A DNA stretch of 64,000 nt from Metridium senile (taxonomy: Eukaryota; Cnidaria; Anthozoa; Actiniaria; Metridiidae): assembly GCA_949775045.1 (NCBI GenBank), contig OX459104.1:14348476-14412475 (forward strand), written 5' to 3'. Within the stretch, counting starts at the first letter, position 1. Each line of letters begins with the position of its first letter. The position numbers and the translations under genes are program-made. A model generated the notes under the pieces. The model saw nothing but the letters and a program-made list of their open reading frames with translations. It had not been told where the DNA came from and did not search any database. Positions 46,102-57,400 of this stretch are shown here, one piece after another.

Positions 46102-47529
46102 TTAATGTTTCCAGATTCGTTCATTCTTTATCCAACAAAAAGCGGCCATGCTGTCTACCCAGTAATATACTGGTAGTTCGTAAGGTAGAGATTGCTTGAT
46201 AGTGTTCACAAGTCTTGCTAAGATATAAGCTGCTAGTAGCTCCAGGCGTGGTATGGATTGTTTCTTGATAGGTGCAGCCTTAGTTTTTGATGTAAGTAGA
46301 TTAGTTAGTACACGTCCGTCGGGATAAATTGATCGAATATATACAACAGCAGCGTAAGCCTTACTAGAAGCATCACGGAATGCATGTAGTTCAACTGTTT
46401 CAGGTTTGCAGTCAAGAAGAAAAAAACATCTAGATAAGTGAATAATAGGTGATTGTTGAAGTTCGGTGATAATCGTGTTCCATTCGGTCAAAATATTTCC
46501 TGTTAAAGGATCGTCCCAGTTTAACTTGTTGATACAGAGTTCTTGAAATAAAATCTTAAGTCGTATGACGAAGGGACTTAGAATTCCTAACGGGTCGTAG
46601 ATCTTTGCGGAGAATTTAAGTAATGACCGTTTAGTGACTGGAAGATTCTTTGCGTATTGTTGTAGATCAGATAAATTAAAGAGAAATTCATCCTTTTGAT
46701 TGTTCCACATTATTCCTAACATTTTGACTTCGTTGGTTTCTTTGATTACATTGAAGAGTTAGATTTCCATTTCAGAAGATTGAATCCACCTTCTGACAAT
46801 CACATGATTTGTTTAGACTCTTTATAGATTTCAAATGCCTTTTCTTCTGTATCGGCTCCAGTTACTAGATCGTCTACGTACAAATAATTGCTCAACAGTT
46901 CTACAATTTCAGGATATCGCCGTTTGTACATTTGCAAATGATGTGCAATAGTTGAGCTCAATATTGCTGGTGACGATCGTAGACCAAACACTAGTCGTGT
47001 GAATGGAAATTGTTCCATTTCACTGTTCAAATCAAGAAGGTCTTTAAACCATAAGAATCGTAGCATGTCCCTGCCTTGATTGGATATTCCTATCATCAAA
47101 AAGGCGTTTTCAATGTCAGCGGATAAAGCGACACGATTCCATCGGAATCTTATAAGAATATCAAATAATTTTGGAAATAGATTTGGACCAATGTCCAAAC
47201 AGTCATTGATTGAAGTGTCAATTTCATTTTCCTTTGCCGATCCATCGTAAAAAACTTTTAATTTTGATGTTTCTCTATCCTTTCGAACAACCCCGTGATA
47301 AGGAAGATAATAAGTAGTTTTAAAAGTGATTGGAATCGTTAGAAGTGTTTTGTTGTTGTTGTTCTCCCGGTTGTCCTGCGTCGACGTCGTTGACCTTTTC
47401 GATAATGCCTTTATCCAATTGTTCCTTTATGATGTTGTCATATTCCTTGCCTAAGTCAGGTTGAGAGATTAGTCTTCTTTGTAGGCTTTTCAGTATGTTA
47501 ATAGAGAGTTGATAATGATTCGAGTTCAA
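46102..47529 (-). pseudogene. BEL reverse transcriptase and RNase H-like region
   Basis: Three frames: 47529-47320 (RT start), 47198-46800 with ADIENAFLMIGI and the catalytic LYVDD box, and 46722-46102 with PLGILSPFVIRLKILFQEL and WVDSMAAFCWIKN, the RNase H-like part. Stops and shifts separate them. Confidence 0.75.
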
Positions 47530-47772
47530 CGAAGGTCCGTTTTCTGACCACGGTAGATCAACTTCGTAGCGATCTTTGTTACGTTGGATGCGTAGAGAAT
47601 CAAATCGTTTCTCCGATTGTTCCTCACATTCGTCTTCTAATTTGTTGCAAGCTATTCCAATCGATTCAGTGTCCCAGAATCTGACTGGGTCACAGTCAGA
47701 GATAATAAGGTTAGTAACAACACATCCACTGTTGACAGAATCTTCTAGTTGTAACTAAGTGACGGACAAAAT

Positions 47773-48250
47773 CTAACCAAATTTACTGCTCATTGCTGGC
47801 GGTCCAGAATCTCCACGTATGAATTCTCCGTCCATAAAGTTCCAGTAGAGATCTACTCCAATCAAGATATCAATTGTTCCATGTTCGTCGTTGTAGTTGT
47901 CACCAATTTCTAAACCTTGTAAATGAGGATAATCGAAGTTGACCTTCGAGGGTATCGGCGTACAAATTGTTGGAAAACTCAGACATTTAACATCAAACAC
48001 TTCAGAATGTCCAGGTCGTTTTAGCTGTAACTCGACGGCGTCACACTTTTTTCTCTTGTAATTATTTTCTCCAAAAGTGTTCAAGTCGTTCAAGTTAAGT
48101 CTTTCTTGTTATAGAGTTTCTAATTTCAGTTTGTTACGGAGATCATCAGTTACGTATGTTCGTTGACTACCGCTGTCGAAGAGTATTCTACATTTCGTAG
48201 TTTGACCATTCAAGGGATTTATAGCTACCGCTCTTGCTGTTTGAAGAAGT
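47773..48250 (-). pseudogene. BEL aspartic protease (DUF1758-like)
   Basis: ILFDSGSQRTYVTDDL (about 48190-48130) has the DSGS catalytic aspartate. A frame change leads into 48093-47773 with GTIDILIGVDLYWNFMDGE, the second conserved block of BEL proteases. Confidence 0.7.
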
Positions 48251-48399
48251 ACAGTTGATTTGGATTTGGATTGAGCCGTCAAGCTCTGTCCTGATACAAT
48301 GATGTGTTGAGGAGTTAGTTGCTCGTTAGTTTCACTATTGGCGGGCTTTGATTGATGTGTTTGACCTTGGAAAGAATTGTTCTGCGCCTGGTTTTCCTT

Positions 48400-50892
48400 T
48401 CGATTACATATCGATTGGTGATGCCTTTGGTGACAAAAGCGACATGTTTTAGAACTTTTGCAATCTCACACCATATGTTCTCCTTTCCTAAGACAAAGAA
48501 AGCAGCGTCCATTTCTCATCAGAACTGTTCTCCTTTCCTTGACATCCGTTACCTTTCCACATGAAGCTGAGAAATGTTGGTCGTTGCAATAAACACAGTG
48601 AGGTGTCTTGGAGCTGTCGTTGCTCACAAATGTACTCGCTGTGGCTTGACGATTTGGGAATTTTGACTTGTAGGGTTTGTTGTTTGAAGGTGTTCCTTGA
48701 GTATTCGAAGGTCGTCTTGACCCTGTTGTTGTTAGTACTGTGTCACTTAATTCTCTAGCTTCAATCACGGTTTTGATAATCTTGAGTAATTCATCAATGT
48801 CGCTGGGTAATTTTGACATAATAATGGGAATTAGTAGACTTCCATATTGTTTAGCAGACACACCCAGTGAAGCCAATCCACGAACGTGCACGCTGATCTT
48901 ATCGTAGAGAAAACGGAGAGATGAAGTTCGATCACCCGTACTAACGGGAGCCTTCAAGAGTTCATCCATGTGTGCTGCTATGATTTGTTGTGGTCTTCCA
49001 AAACGTTCTTGTAGGATTTCGATTGCCGTGTCGTAATTGGCGTTCGTGAGTGTCAATCCTTGAATCGTGCAGTGCGAGCAGCGTTCCCTTCCAACAGAGA
49101 GTTCATGTAATTAAACTTGTCAATTTTTGATATGTCTTCCTTAAGCTTGCAATGAATCGCTGATTCGTAGCTGTCCCAAAATGTATTCCATTTCGTTGTT
49201 TCACCTTTGAATCTCGGTAAAGTAAGTTTCGGTAACTTCGTCTGTACAAAGGTGTTATTCATTGATTTCGTGTCAACACTAACTTCGTGTTGTATCGTAC
49301 GCGTGGTCGTGTTCATTTTGATCTGCGTGCTGCAAGCAGCTTGATTGTAACTCGTTGTTGAATTTCGTTCATTCGGGTTCAGTGTTTCATTCAACGAAGA
49401 TTGTTCGTTATTAGTCGTAATCGGGTTCACATTCCTGTGTTGTACACTCGAGGATTCGGTTCGAGCGCCATGTGCTTCATGCGCGCTCTCGTTCGTAGTC
49501 GTAGCCTTCGATGATTCGTTTTGAGTGCCATGTGCTCCATGTGTGCTCTCGTTCGTGTTCGTAGTATTCGATAATTCGGTTTGAACGCCATGTGCTCCAT
49601 GTGCGCTCTCGTTCGTGTTCGTAGTGTTCGATGATTCGTTTTGAGTGCCATGTACTCCATGTACAATACAATACAATACAATACAATACAATACAATACA
49701 ATACAATACAATACAATACAATACAATACAATACAATACAATACAATACAATACAATACAATACAATACAATACAATACAATACAATACAATACAATACA
49801 ATACAATACAATACAATACAATACAATACAATACAATACAATACAATACAATACAATACAATACAATACAATACAATACAATACAATACAATACAATACA
49901 ATACAATACAATACAATACAATACAATACAATACAATACAATACAATACAATACAATACAATACAATACAATACAATACAATACAATACAATACAATACA
50001 ATACAATACAATACAATACAATACAATACAATACAATACAATACAATACAATACAATACAATACAATACAATACAATACAATACAATACAATACAATACA
50101 ATACAATACAATACAATACAATACAATACAATACAATACAATACAATACAATACAATACAATACAATACAATACAATACAATACAATACAATACAATACA
50201 ATACAATACAATACAATACAATACAATACAAGAAGTTTACAGAATTTAGCAATAATTAATATTTTGGGTAATTCGTTTTCCAGAATAGCTAGAAGCTAAT
50301 CGAGCTGGAAAGCGAACAAGTTAGATTGACACGAAATTGGGTCGTTAATTGTCTATATAAACATGTGCATATATACACAGATATATAATACTAAGACATA
50401 TAATGTATATCTAAAAGTAGATTACATATAAGTACATATACAAAACATACACACAAATAGCATCCTAGATAAACTTAATTTAGTTGTGCGCTCTCGTTCG
50501 TATTCGTAGTATTCGATGATTCGGGTTGAGCGCCATGTCCTCCATGTGCGTTCTCGTTCGTATTCGTTCGTATATCGTCAATTCGAGATAATGCATAGTA
50601 GATCCTTGCGGTCACTTCCGTTGATTTTTCTATTTCTTGTTCTATGTCGGTTACCTCGCCGATGTTCATTATCTTCGTCTAATCGATTCAGTACTTTACT
50701 TTTTTCTTCGAGTAGATCCTTTATGGTTTGGATTCGAGTCAGGGTATGTTCATTGCTAGAGTTTACTACCTCGTCGAGTTCCTTTTCGAGTTTGGTACAC
50801 ACAACACGATGTCCTCCTCTTTTCGCCTTTAATCGTACCAAATTTTCAGTCATAATATCTTTCGTTGCTTGTAGTGCCGGACTAAACGTCAC
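48400..50892 (-). pseudogene. BEL gag with zinc knuckles, interrupted
   Basis: N-terminal MTENLVRLKAKRGGH at 50854, a frameshift near 50600, then NTNESAHGAHG-type repeats broken by the 49662-50480 insertion. After that come LPKLTLPRFKGETTKWNTFW and KFNYMNSLLEG (DUF1759 region), LQERFGRPQQII, and Cys/His knuckles CVYCNDQHFSASC and CFLCLRKGEH (48600-48470), followed by another frameshift. Confidence 0.75.
49662..50231. repeat. (TACAA)n pentanucleotide array, about 114 copies
   Basis: An essentially perfect 570-bp array. On the minus strand it reads (TTGTA)n and follows about 250 bp of non-BEL sequence (50232-50480), consistent with the 3' tail of a truncated LINE inserted into gag. The left arm lacks it. 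It creates long artefactual open frames on both strands. Confidence 0.95.
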
Positions 50893-50894
50893 GG

Positions 50895-50911
50895 CCCCAC
50901 GTTGGGCGCCA
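50895..50911 (-). promoter_or_regulatory. Primer-binding site for tRNA-Lys(CUU), right BEL
   Basis: TGGCGCCCAACGTGGGG on the minus strand, directly abutting the LTR, identical to the left copy. Confidence 0.8.
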
Positions 50912-51076
50912 TGTAGTAAATCACGACTTGGTTGTGAATCTTTCTAGTTTAATTCTATCTCATACACGACTTTGCGTCCTTACAAAACTCGATGTCTAAT
51001 AGTTAACATGTATTATATTATAAAACTCTTACACGTGACCTGGGCGTATACATGGGTGTGTACAAAGTTCACTACA
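50912..51076 (-). repeat. BEL/Pao 5' LTR, right arm
   Basis: 165 bp, beginning TGTAGTGAACTTTG and ending GATTTACTACA, with matched TGTAGT...ACTACA ends. It lies 288 bp from the host-gene exon 1 ATG in the opposite orientation. Confidence 0.8.
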
Positions 51077-51311
51077 CTTTACGCTCCATTACATTGACTC
51101 GTTATTAAAAACCTTTATGCAAAACGAATTGCATCTGAAAACGATATCTTCACATGTGAAAGATATGATATTTTTCACATGTGAGAGATACGAAGTTTTA
51201 GACACTAGAGAAATCCTGGTATTTCATCGATATCTATATAATAAATAGGGATACCTATCCTGTACATGGGTTGCCATGGGTCTTTAACTTACCATCCATG
51301 TTGTATATTTT

Positions 51312-51317
51312 TATATA
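51312..51317 (+). promoter_or_regulatory. TATA box of the right gene copy
   Basis: TATATA followed by GGGTCTCG, 48 bp before the ATG at 51365. A start site about 30 bp downstream would leave a short 5' UTR of about 20 bp. Confidence 0.45.
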
Positions 51318-51364
51318 GGGTCTCGACAACACTGAGTGGTTACTGATCGTGAATGTTGGTCAAA

Positions 51365-51425
51365 ATGGAGACGATTATGAATGCTTTGGTCCTAACGATT
51401 GTCTTTTTGCAGCACCGTGCAACAG
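51365..51425 (+). CDS. Exon 1 (signal peptide), right copy
   Basis: [20 protein letters not shown] plus one base; the hydrophobic stretch ALVLTIVFL fits a secretion signal. Donor gttagc. The split codon completes as Ala with exon 2, giving ...RATAWEQ. ATG at 51365 was chosen as the first ATG after the TATA box; 51377 is the in-frame alternative. Confidence 0.8.
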
Positions 51426-54400
51426 GTTAGCATGCAATATTGATCCCGCATTGAATTTTTTTGTCCATTTCCAAATTTTGTGAATGTAAAAACTATCAAA
51501 GGCGTTAATTAAAGTGAATTGCCTTCGAAGCCCCAAATACATCAAATATAAACTCTGAAAAAAAAACAACAACACTTAAACGCAATAACATATATTGCTT
51601 CAAATATAATTTTTTATGTTTCGGTCTTGGATCTTTTTATTAATTAAATCACAAACAAATATCATATTTCGATTTGTAGCAGACGGGAAGTCATAGTATT
51701 GGCTGACATGCATCGGTACCCCCTATAGGGAGTATACTCATTCAGCCAGGAGTGATAGCGTGGCCAGTTAGTTGTAGATTGAAGCGAGTCAACAAGTCAC
51801 CCCTCCTCCACCCCTTTTTCCTCCCTCTCATTTTCTCACGTAATGTTGGTGTTACGTTGCCTTTTTTTGAACCTCACTTTTACTTGGGGGAAGTAACGTT
51901 ACCATACAAATCTGTAACTTCAACAATGTTCGTGTTTATATGTAATCATTTAATATTTATAATAAAAGGCTATATCCCATTGCCAATTTCCTCCTATTCT
52001 GAGTAGATGTTTTTTTTTATTTGATGTCCAAATTTAACGAGCTTTTGGTATATTGTAATTATTAAAAAGAAGCATTCATCGAGATTGATTAATTTGAGAT
52101 CCAAAACCACACATAAAAAAGGAACAAATGTATTCAAATTATAAACTGAAAATTACAATATTTCGATGCGTTCAGACTGCAACAATTAAACCGAAGATGA
52201 TTTTGAAAAACGCGATGAAAGTGTTTTTTTTTTAAGATCTATTTGTTGATGTGAGGCTTGTTTAGATCAATTGTCATTAGGAATAAACTATTGCTTGCTA
52301 TAGAACGACTCTACATTGTAAGTTGTTTGGAGTATATGAATAAAATAATTATTTTCACCATCCCCCAACCCCAATACCAAAGCTAAACGGTACAGTGAAT
52401 AATTTTCTTTTTCTTTTCAGCCTGGGAACAATATAACACATGTGACAAGGACTTTGAAAAAGTTGGCTGCTATGATGATGACATTCATGACAGAGCACTA
52501 CCTACAGAACTTCTCAATGAAAGGAGTCGTGACAATCCTACTTATGATGGCCATAAAATCGACTGGAAAAATTTCACAGGATCCATATCCGGGTAAGCTT
52601 TTTAAATGAATTATGCTATGGAAAAAGACTACACGAAATCTTTGGCAAAAATGTATTTAAAAAATAAACCATTTTGTATACAGACTAGCATGTCGGTGTG
52701 CTGCCAAGGCAAGAGAAGAAGGATACGAATACTTTGGTCTTCAGTATTATGGTGGATGCTGGAGTGGAAATGGTGACTTCAAAAAGTATGGTAAAGCTGA
52801 TCCAACCAAGTGTATATCAAATTATAAAAAGCAGTGTGTAGATGCGAACGCTGATGTATGTGTTGGGAAAGCTTCGGTTAACTATGTATACAGTGTGAAA
52901 AAGAGTAAGTAATCATTAATAACCAATAAATTTATAATTAAAAAATAACAACCAAAAAGGGAATTAAGGCTCTGTTGTGTATTTTTCTACACACGTTTTG
53001 TTTGGCCGTACATTTTGATGCCCTTGTTAATTTTGATGATACAGCTATTTTTTCGGTGTTTACCGCTGATTTCATTACTACGCGAAGATGACAATACTCT
53101 TCCGTCAATCAAACACAATTTGTCTAGATAGCTAATTACTTAAATTGTAAACAACGGTCCATGTAAACATAAAACAGGAAAAAATGTTATTTTAAAGAGA
53201 AAATTGAGCCAAAAATACAACTATCTTATGAAAGACATGAAATTTATTTAGTTTGAACAGTCTGATACCTAAAATATATCTTTAGGTCCGGGGAAAAAAA
53301 ATGATTTTTCATTGAACTGTCGTTGACGACTTATTTGTAAAATGTCTAGACAAATTGTGTTTGATTGACGGAAGAGAATCGCCAACTCCCTTCACAAACT
53401 CTGTTGGGCGCGTAGTAATGAAATCGTTGGTAATGCTTAAGTAGCGTGTAAAAGAAAAATATTGTTTTCAGATAAATGCTAGGCTCAGTCCCAGTATTTT
53501 AATAAAAAATCTAATATCATGAGGAATATGAAAACAAAATCGAAAAATTCTAGCTGGTCACAAAGAATAAATGGAGGAATTGAGAAATAGTTGAATGAAT
53601 GAATCGTGTTATGGATGCCCGAGGGATGTTGCTAAGCACGAAGCGGAGTGCAACTCTAGCTTCTTGAGTGCTTAGGCAACCTCCCAAGTGCATCCATGAC
53701 ACGATATGGACGCACAACTACTTATGAACCATTTCTTTTATAACATATTAGATTAGACGATTGAGGATTTAAAACAGTCTAGTCAGTTCTTCAAGACATT
53801 TCAAGACATTTGCACTGTAGAAAACGTTTCTTGTGTAACTTTTCTGACTACTTTCTTGTTAATGGGCTTCTCAATTTACTCTTTAACTTTCTTTAAGTGA
53901 ATGGTGGTTATTCAAGCTGGTCCAGTTGGAGCTCCTGTACCAAAACATGCGGGGGAGGGGCACGGCAGCGCTCTCGGTCCTGCAACAATCCCAAGCCCCA
54001 GAACGGTGGGAATGACTGCAGAGGACTCGGACAAGATAAGGAGTCACAAAAGTGCAACACAAACGCGTGTTCAGGTACAACTAGAAAACATTTGCTATAT
54101 TCTAAAGTTACATCGCTTATAGACCGAATGCCAATTGAATTACAAAATAAAAAACCTAAAATGAGAACCATCAATAAAAAGAGCAAGCAGAAATATGTAT
54201 TTTTGGAAAGTTTTATTGCTATAGACCCTATGCATAAAGAGAAAGGACTGGGAACGAGCACCATGAACAATAAAATATTTCAATAATATTTTTCAATTAC
54301 AAGAAAAAGCATGTCTAAATTAGTAATTTGGTTGAGTTATGGTGTCATGTAATAAATCACTGCAGAGTTATCAGCATTCGGAAATATACCAAAACATGAA

Positions 54401-57400
54401 AACGAGGCTCGTCAGTCCAAAGTTCAAATTTTCAGTCATATCCTTGGAAATTCAAACAGCTGTAGTTTTTTTTCATTTTATGTTATTAAATTAAAACTTT
54501 GGAATATTACTGATTTTGATGTGCTCTTTTCTATTTAAAGCATTGCTGTATTCTAAAACTGATTAACTATGATATGTTTATTACAACAACTTTATGCATA
54601 GGGTGTATGAATATAATTCAAGTCGTGCAATCGCCTTTCATGCTCGCCGGTCACTATCGCAACCTTTTTAAAATGGGTGTATGTTACTTAAGGTGACTGG
54701 CTACTTTTGGAAATAATGTTAAACTTTTCTTTAAACTACAATTTTTAAATGTGAAATTTAATGCTGATTCCAAATATGAAAAGAAAAATAGGGTGTCCCG
54801 CGCTTGTTTTCAAGATAATCTTCAGCGGTTTCGCTATTAGAATGCTTGGAAACAAGACTCTTGGGTCGACAATTTGTTGAAATCTAAAAGCTCTCACCGT
54901 AATACTTTCATTAATCGACATTTGAAAGCTTAAATTTCAAGTTATATTTGTATGTTCGCTTATTCTAAATGAGAAATAGTGATGGCAAGACACTGCATGT
55001 GTTTATGGTTCCAAAAGTCATTGCAACAAACCAGTATACAAGACTTTTATGGCATTGTCAGTCAAGAATCATAGTTTATAAGAATGTACTGGAGACCTTT
55101 TTATTTAAGATAAGACAACAAGCACACCACTGAGTAATAATTCATTTCTCTTTAGCAAAGACAGTCTTAAATCTGTATCGGATCGGACAATATTCTGTCA
55201 GTTTTCTTAATCAAAACGTTAATACAAAAGCCTCCAAGGAACAGTGTAATGGCGGTGTGCGTGTCACGACTCACGAAGCCGGCAAACGGCTGGGCAGCCA
55301 GCAATTCAAGAAGCTTCGAATTACGCCGGTCGTTTCGTTAAATGCAGTTTTTGAGACACGATTTTGGTCGTTTAGGCATATCATTTACGTGCTATTTCAT
55401 ACATATTTACAAATAAATAACAAGATTACAAGGACAAAATTGAATATGGAAAGTGTGAAAGGGAATTCTTGATGAAACTTTGCAGTTTAACTACTATCGA
55501 TGTGACAAATTTATTTCCCGAAAAACAAAACAAATGTCTTATAATGCCACGTAAGCATGATACAGGTCTATTGTACGAGAAAATCTTACGCACGACTCTT
55601 ACGCCTAATTCATTTCAATACAGATTGTGTAGAGGGAATTAAGGCTCTGTTATGTATTTTTCTGAACACGTTTTGTTTTGCCGTACATTTTGATGTCCTT
55701 GTCAATTTTGATGATACAGCTATTTTTTCGGTGTTTACCGACGATTTCATTACTACGCGAAGATGGCAATACTCTTCCGTCAATCAAACACAATTTATCT
55801 AGACAGCTAATTACTTGAATTGTAAACAACGGTCCATGTAAACATAAAACAGGTAGAAATGTTATTTTAAAGAGAAAATTGAGCCAAAAATACAACTATC
55901 TTATGAAAGACATGAAACTTATTTAGTTTGAACAGTCTGATACCTAAAATATATCTTTAGGTCCGGGAAAAAAAATGATTTTTCATTGAACTGTCGTTGA
56001 CGACTTGTTTGTAAAGTGTCTAGACAAATTGTGTTTGATTGACGGAAGGGAATCGCGACATCCCTTCACAAACTCTGTTGGGCGCGTAGTAATGAAATCG
56101 TTGGTAATGCTTAAGTAGCGTGTAACAGAAAAATATTGCTTTCAGATAAATGCTAGGCTCATTCCCAGTATTTTATTAAAAAAATCTCATATCATCATGA
56201 AATGATAACAAAATCGAAAAATCATAGCTGGTCACAAACTGATAAATGGAGGAATTAAGAAATAGCTGAATAAATGAATGAATGAGTGAATGAATAAATT
56301 TAAATAGATGAATGGATGAATGGATGAATGGATGAATGGATGAATGGATGAATGGATGAATGAATGACGGAATAAATGAGTTAATGGAAAAATGAGCTTA
56401 AACTTAAATTTACTGAAGAAATGGTTCATAAGTAGCGTATGTCCATGGTGTTATAGATACACGCGGGATGTTGCTAAGCACGAAGCGGAGTGCAACTCTA
56501 GCTTCTTGAGTGCTTAGGCAACCTCCCAAGTGCATCCATGACACGATATGGACGCACAACTACTTATGAACCATTTCTTTTATAACATATTAGATTAGAC
56601 GGTTGAGGCCTTAAAACATTCTAACCAGTTCTTCAAGACATTTCAAGACATTTGCACTGTAGAAAACGTTTCTTGTGTAACTTTTCTGACTACTTTCTTG
56701 TTAATGGGTTTCTCAATTTACTCTTTAACTTTCTTTAAGTGAATGGTGGTTACTCAAGCTGGTCCCATTGGGGCTCCTGTACTAAAACATGTGGAGGAGG
56801 GGCACGGCAGCGTTCTCGGTCGTGCAACAATCCCATTCCCCAGAACGGTGGAAAAGACTGCAGAGGACTCGGACGAGATAAGGAGTCACAAAAGTGCAAC
56901 ACAAACGCGTGTCCGGGTAACTAGAAAAAAATTTACTTTATTGTAAAATAAAGATCGCTTTTTCAACAAAAATTGCGTTTCTAATATCAACATGGGGATT
57001 AATTATGTCTTTATTTTTTGAAGGCCAAGCTCGTCGGTGAAGCTGTAAATTATCCAAATATGACATCACACTTTTATTGGTATTAAAAATGTATGCAGGC
57101 CTCGTTATCAGTCTAGACAAATAACATTATTTAAAAACTTCGCAAAACTTCATACAAATTCACTGAAGTTTGTCAATAGCAGATGCATGTACTAGGGTTG
57201 AGCCCACTCTTCAGCGGTTTCGCTATGAGAATGCTTGGAAACGAGACTCTTGGGTCAACAAGTTGTTGAAATCTAAAAGCTCTCACCGTAATACTTTCAT
57301 AAATCGACATTTGGAAACTTAAATTTGAAGTTATATTTGTATGTTCGCTTATTGTAAATGAGAAATAGTGATGGCAAGACACTGCATGTGTTTATGGTTC

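Larger units (their letters stand above)
43613..51076 (-). mobile_element. BEL/Pao retrotransposon, right arm, 3' LTR missing
   Basis: In order on the minus strand: LTR (51076-50912), primer site, gag, zinc knuckles, protease, reverse transcriptase, RNase H-like region, integrase and BEL C-terminal domain, in broken frames. No 3' LTR follows the pol end; sequence changes to an unrelated repeat at 43612. Insertions interrupt it at 49662-50480 and about 45180-45700. Confidence 0.85.
29860..54823. repeat. Right arm of giant inverted duplication
   Basis: Reverse-complement partner of 1868-24615. It is longer because it keeps BEL pol and holds right-only insertions: 30236-31210, a MITE at 32598-32851, the Tc1/Rep composite 32917-37764, extra satellite copies at 40105-42130 and a (TACAA)n tract at 49662-50231. 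The outer edge falls inside a TTAA-type element that is complete in the left arm (1292-1993) but cut here at 54823, where it joins directly to the middle of a TSP1-array intron. The inner edge is near 29860, after a (TTGAC)n tail. Confidence 0.9.

Noticed and set aside
49427..50299. Open frames of 200-400 residues reading YCIVL or QYNTI repeats on both strands
   Set aside because: They are produced by the (TACAA)n array, whose 5-bp unit has no stop in several frames. Not genes.
55257..55472. Conserved intron frame with [16 protein letters not shown], possibly an extra exon
   Set aside because: Copies in later units carry stops or indels (for example near 59946 and 60008), no matching splice phases were found, and the domain is unknown.
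55650..55895. Recurring 81-residue frames on both strands in each TSP1 intron (also at 3628, 58039, 60409, 62683)
   Set aside because: They recur only because the intron unit is repeated, overlap the 360-bp foldback, appear on both strands and lack any family signature.
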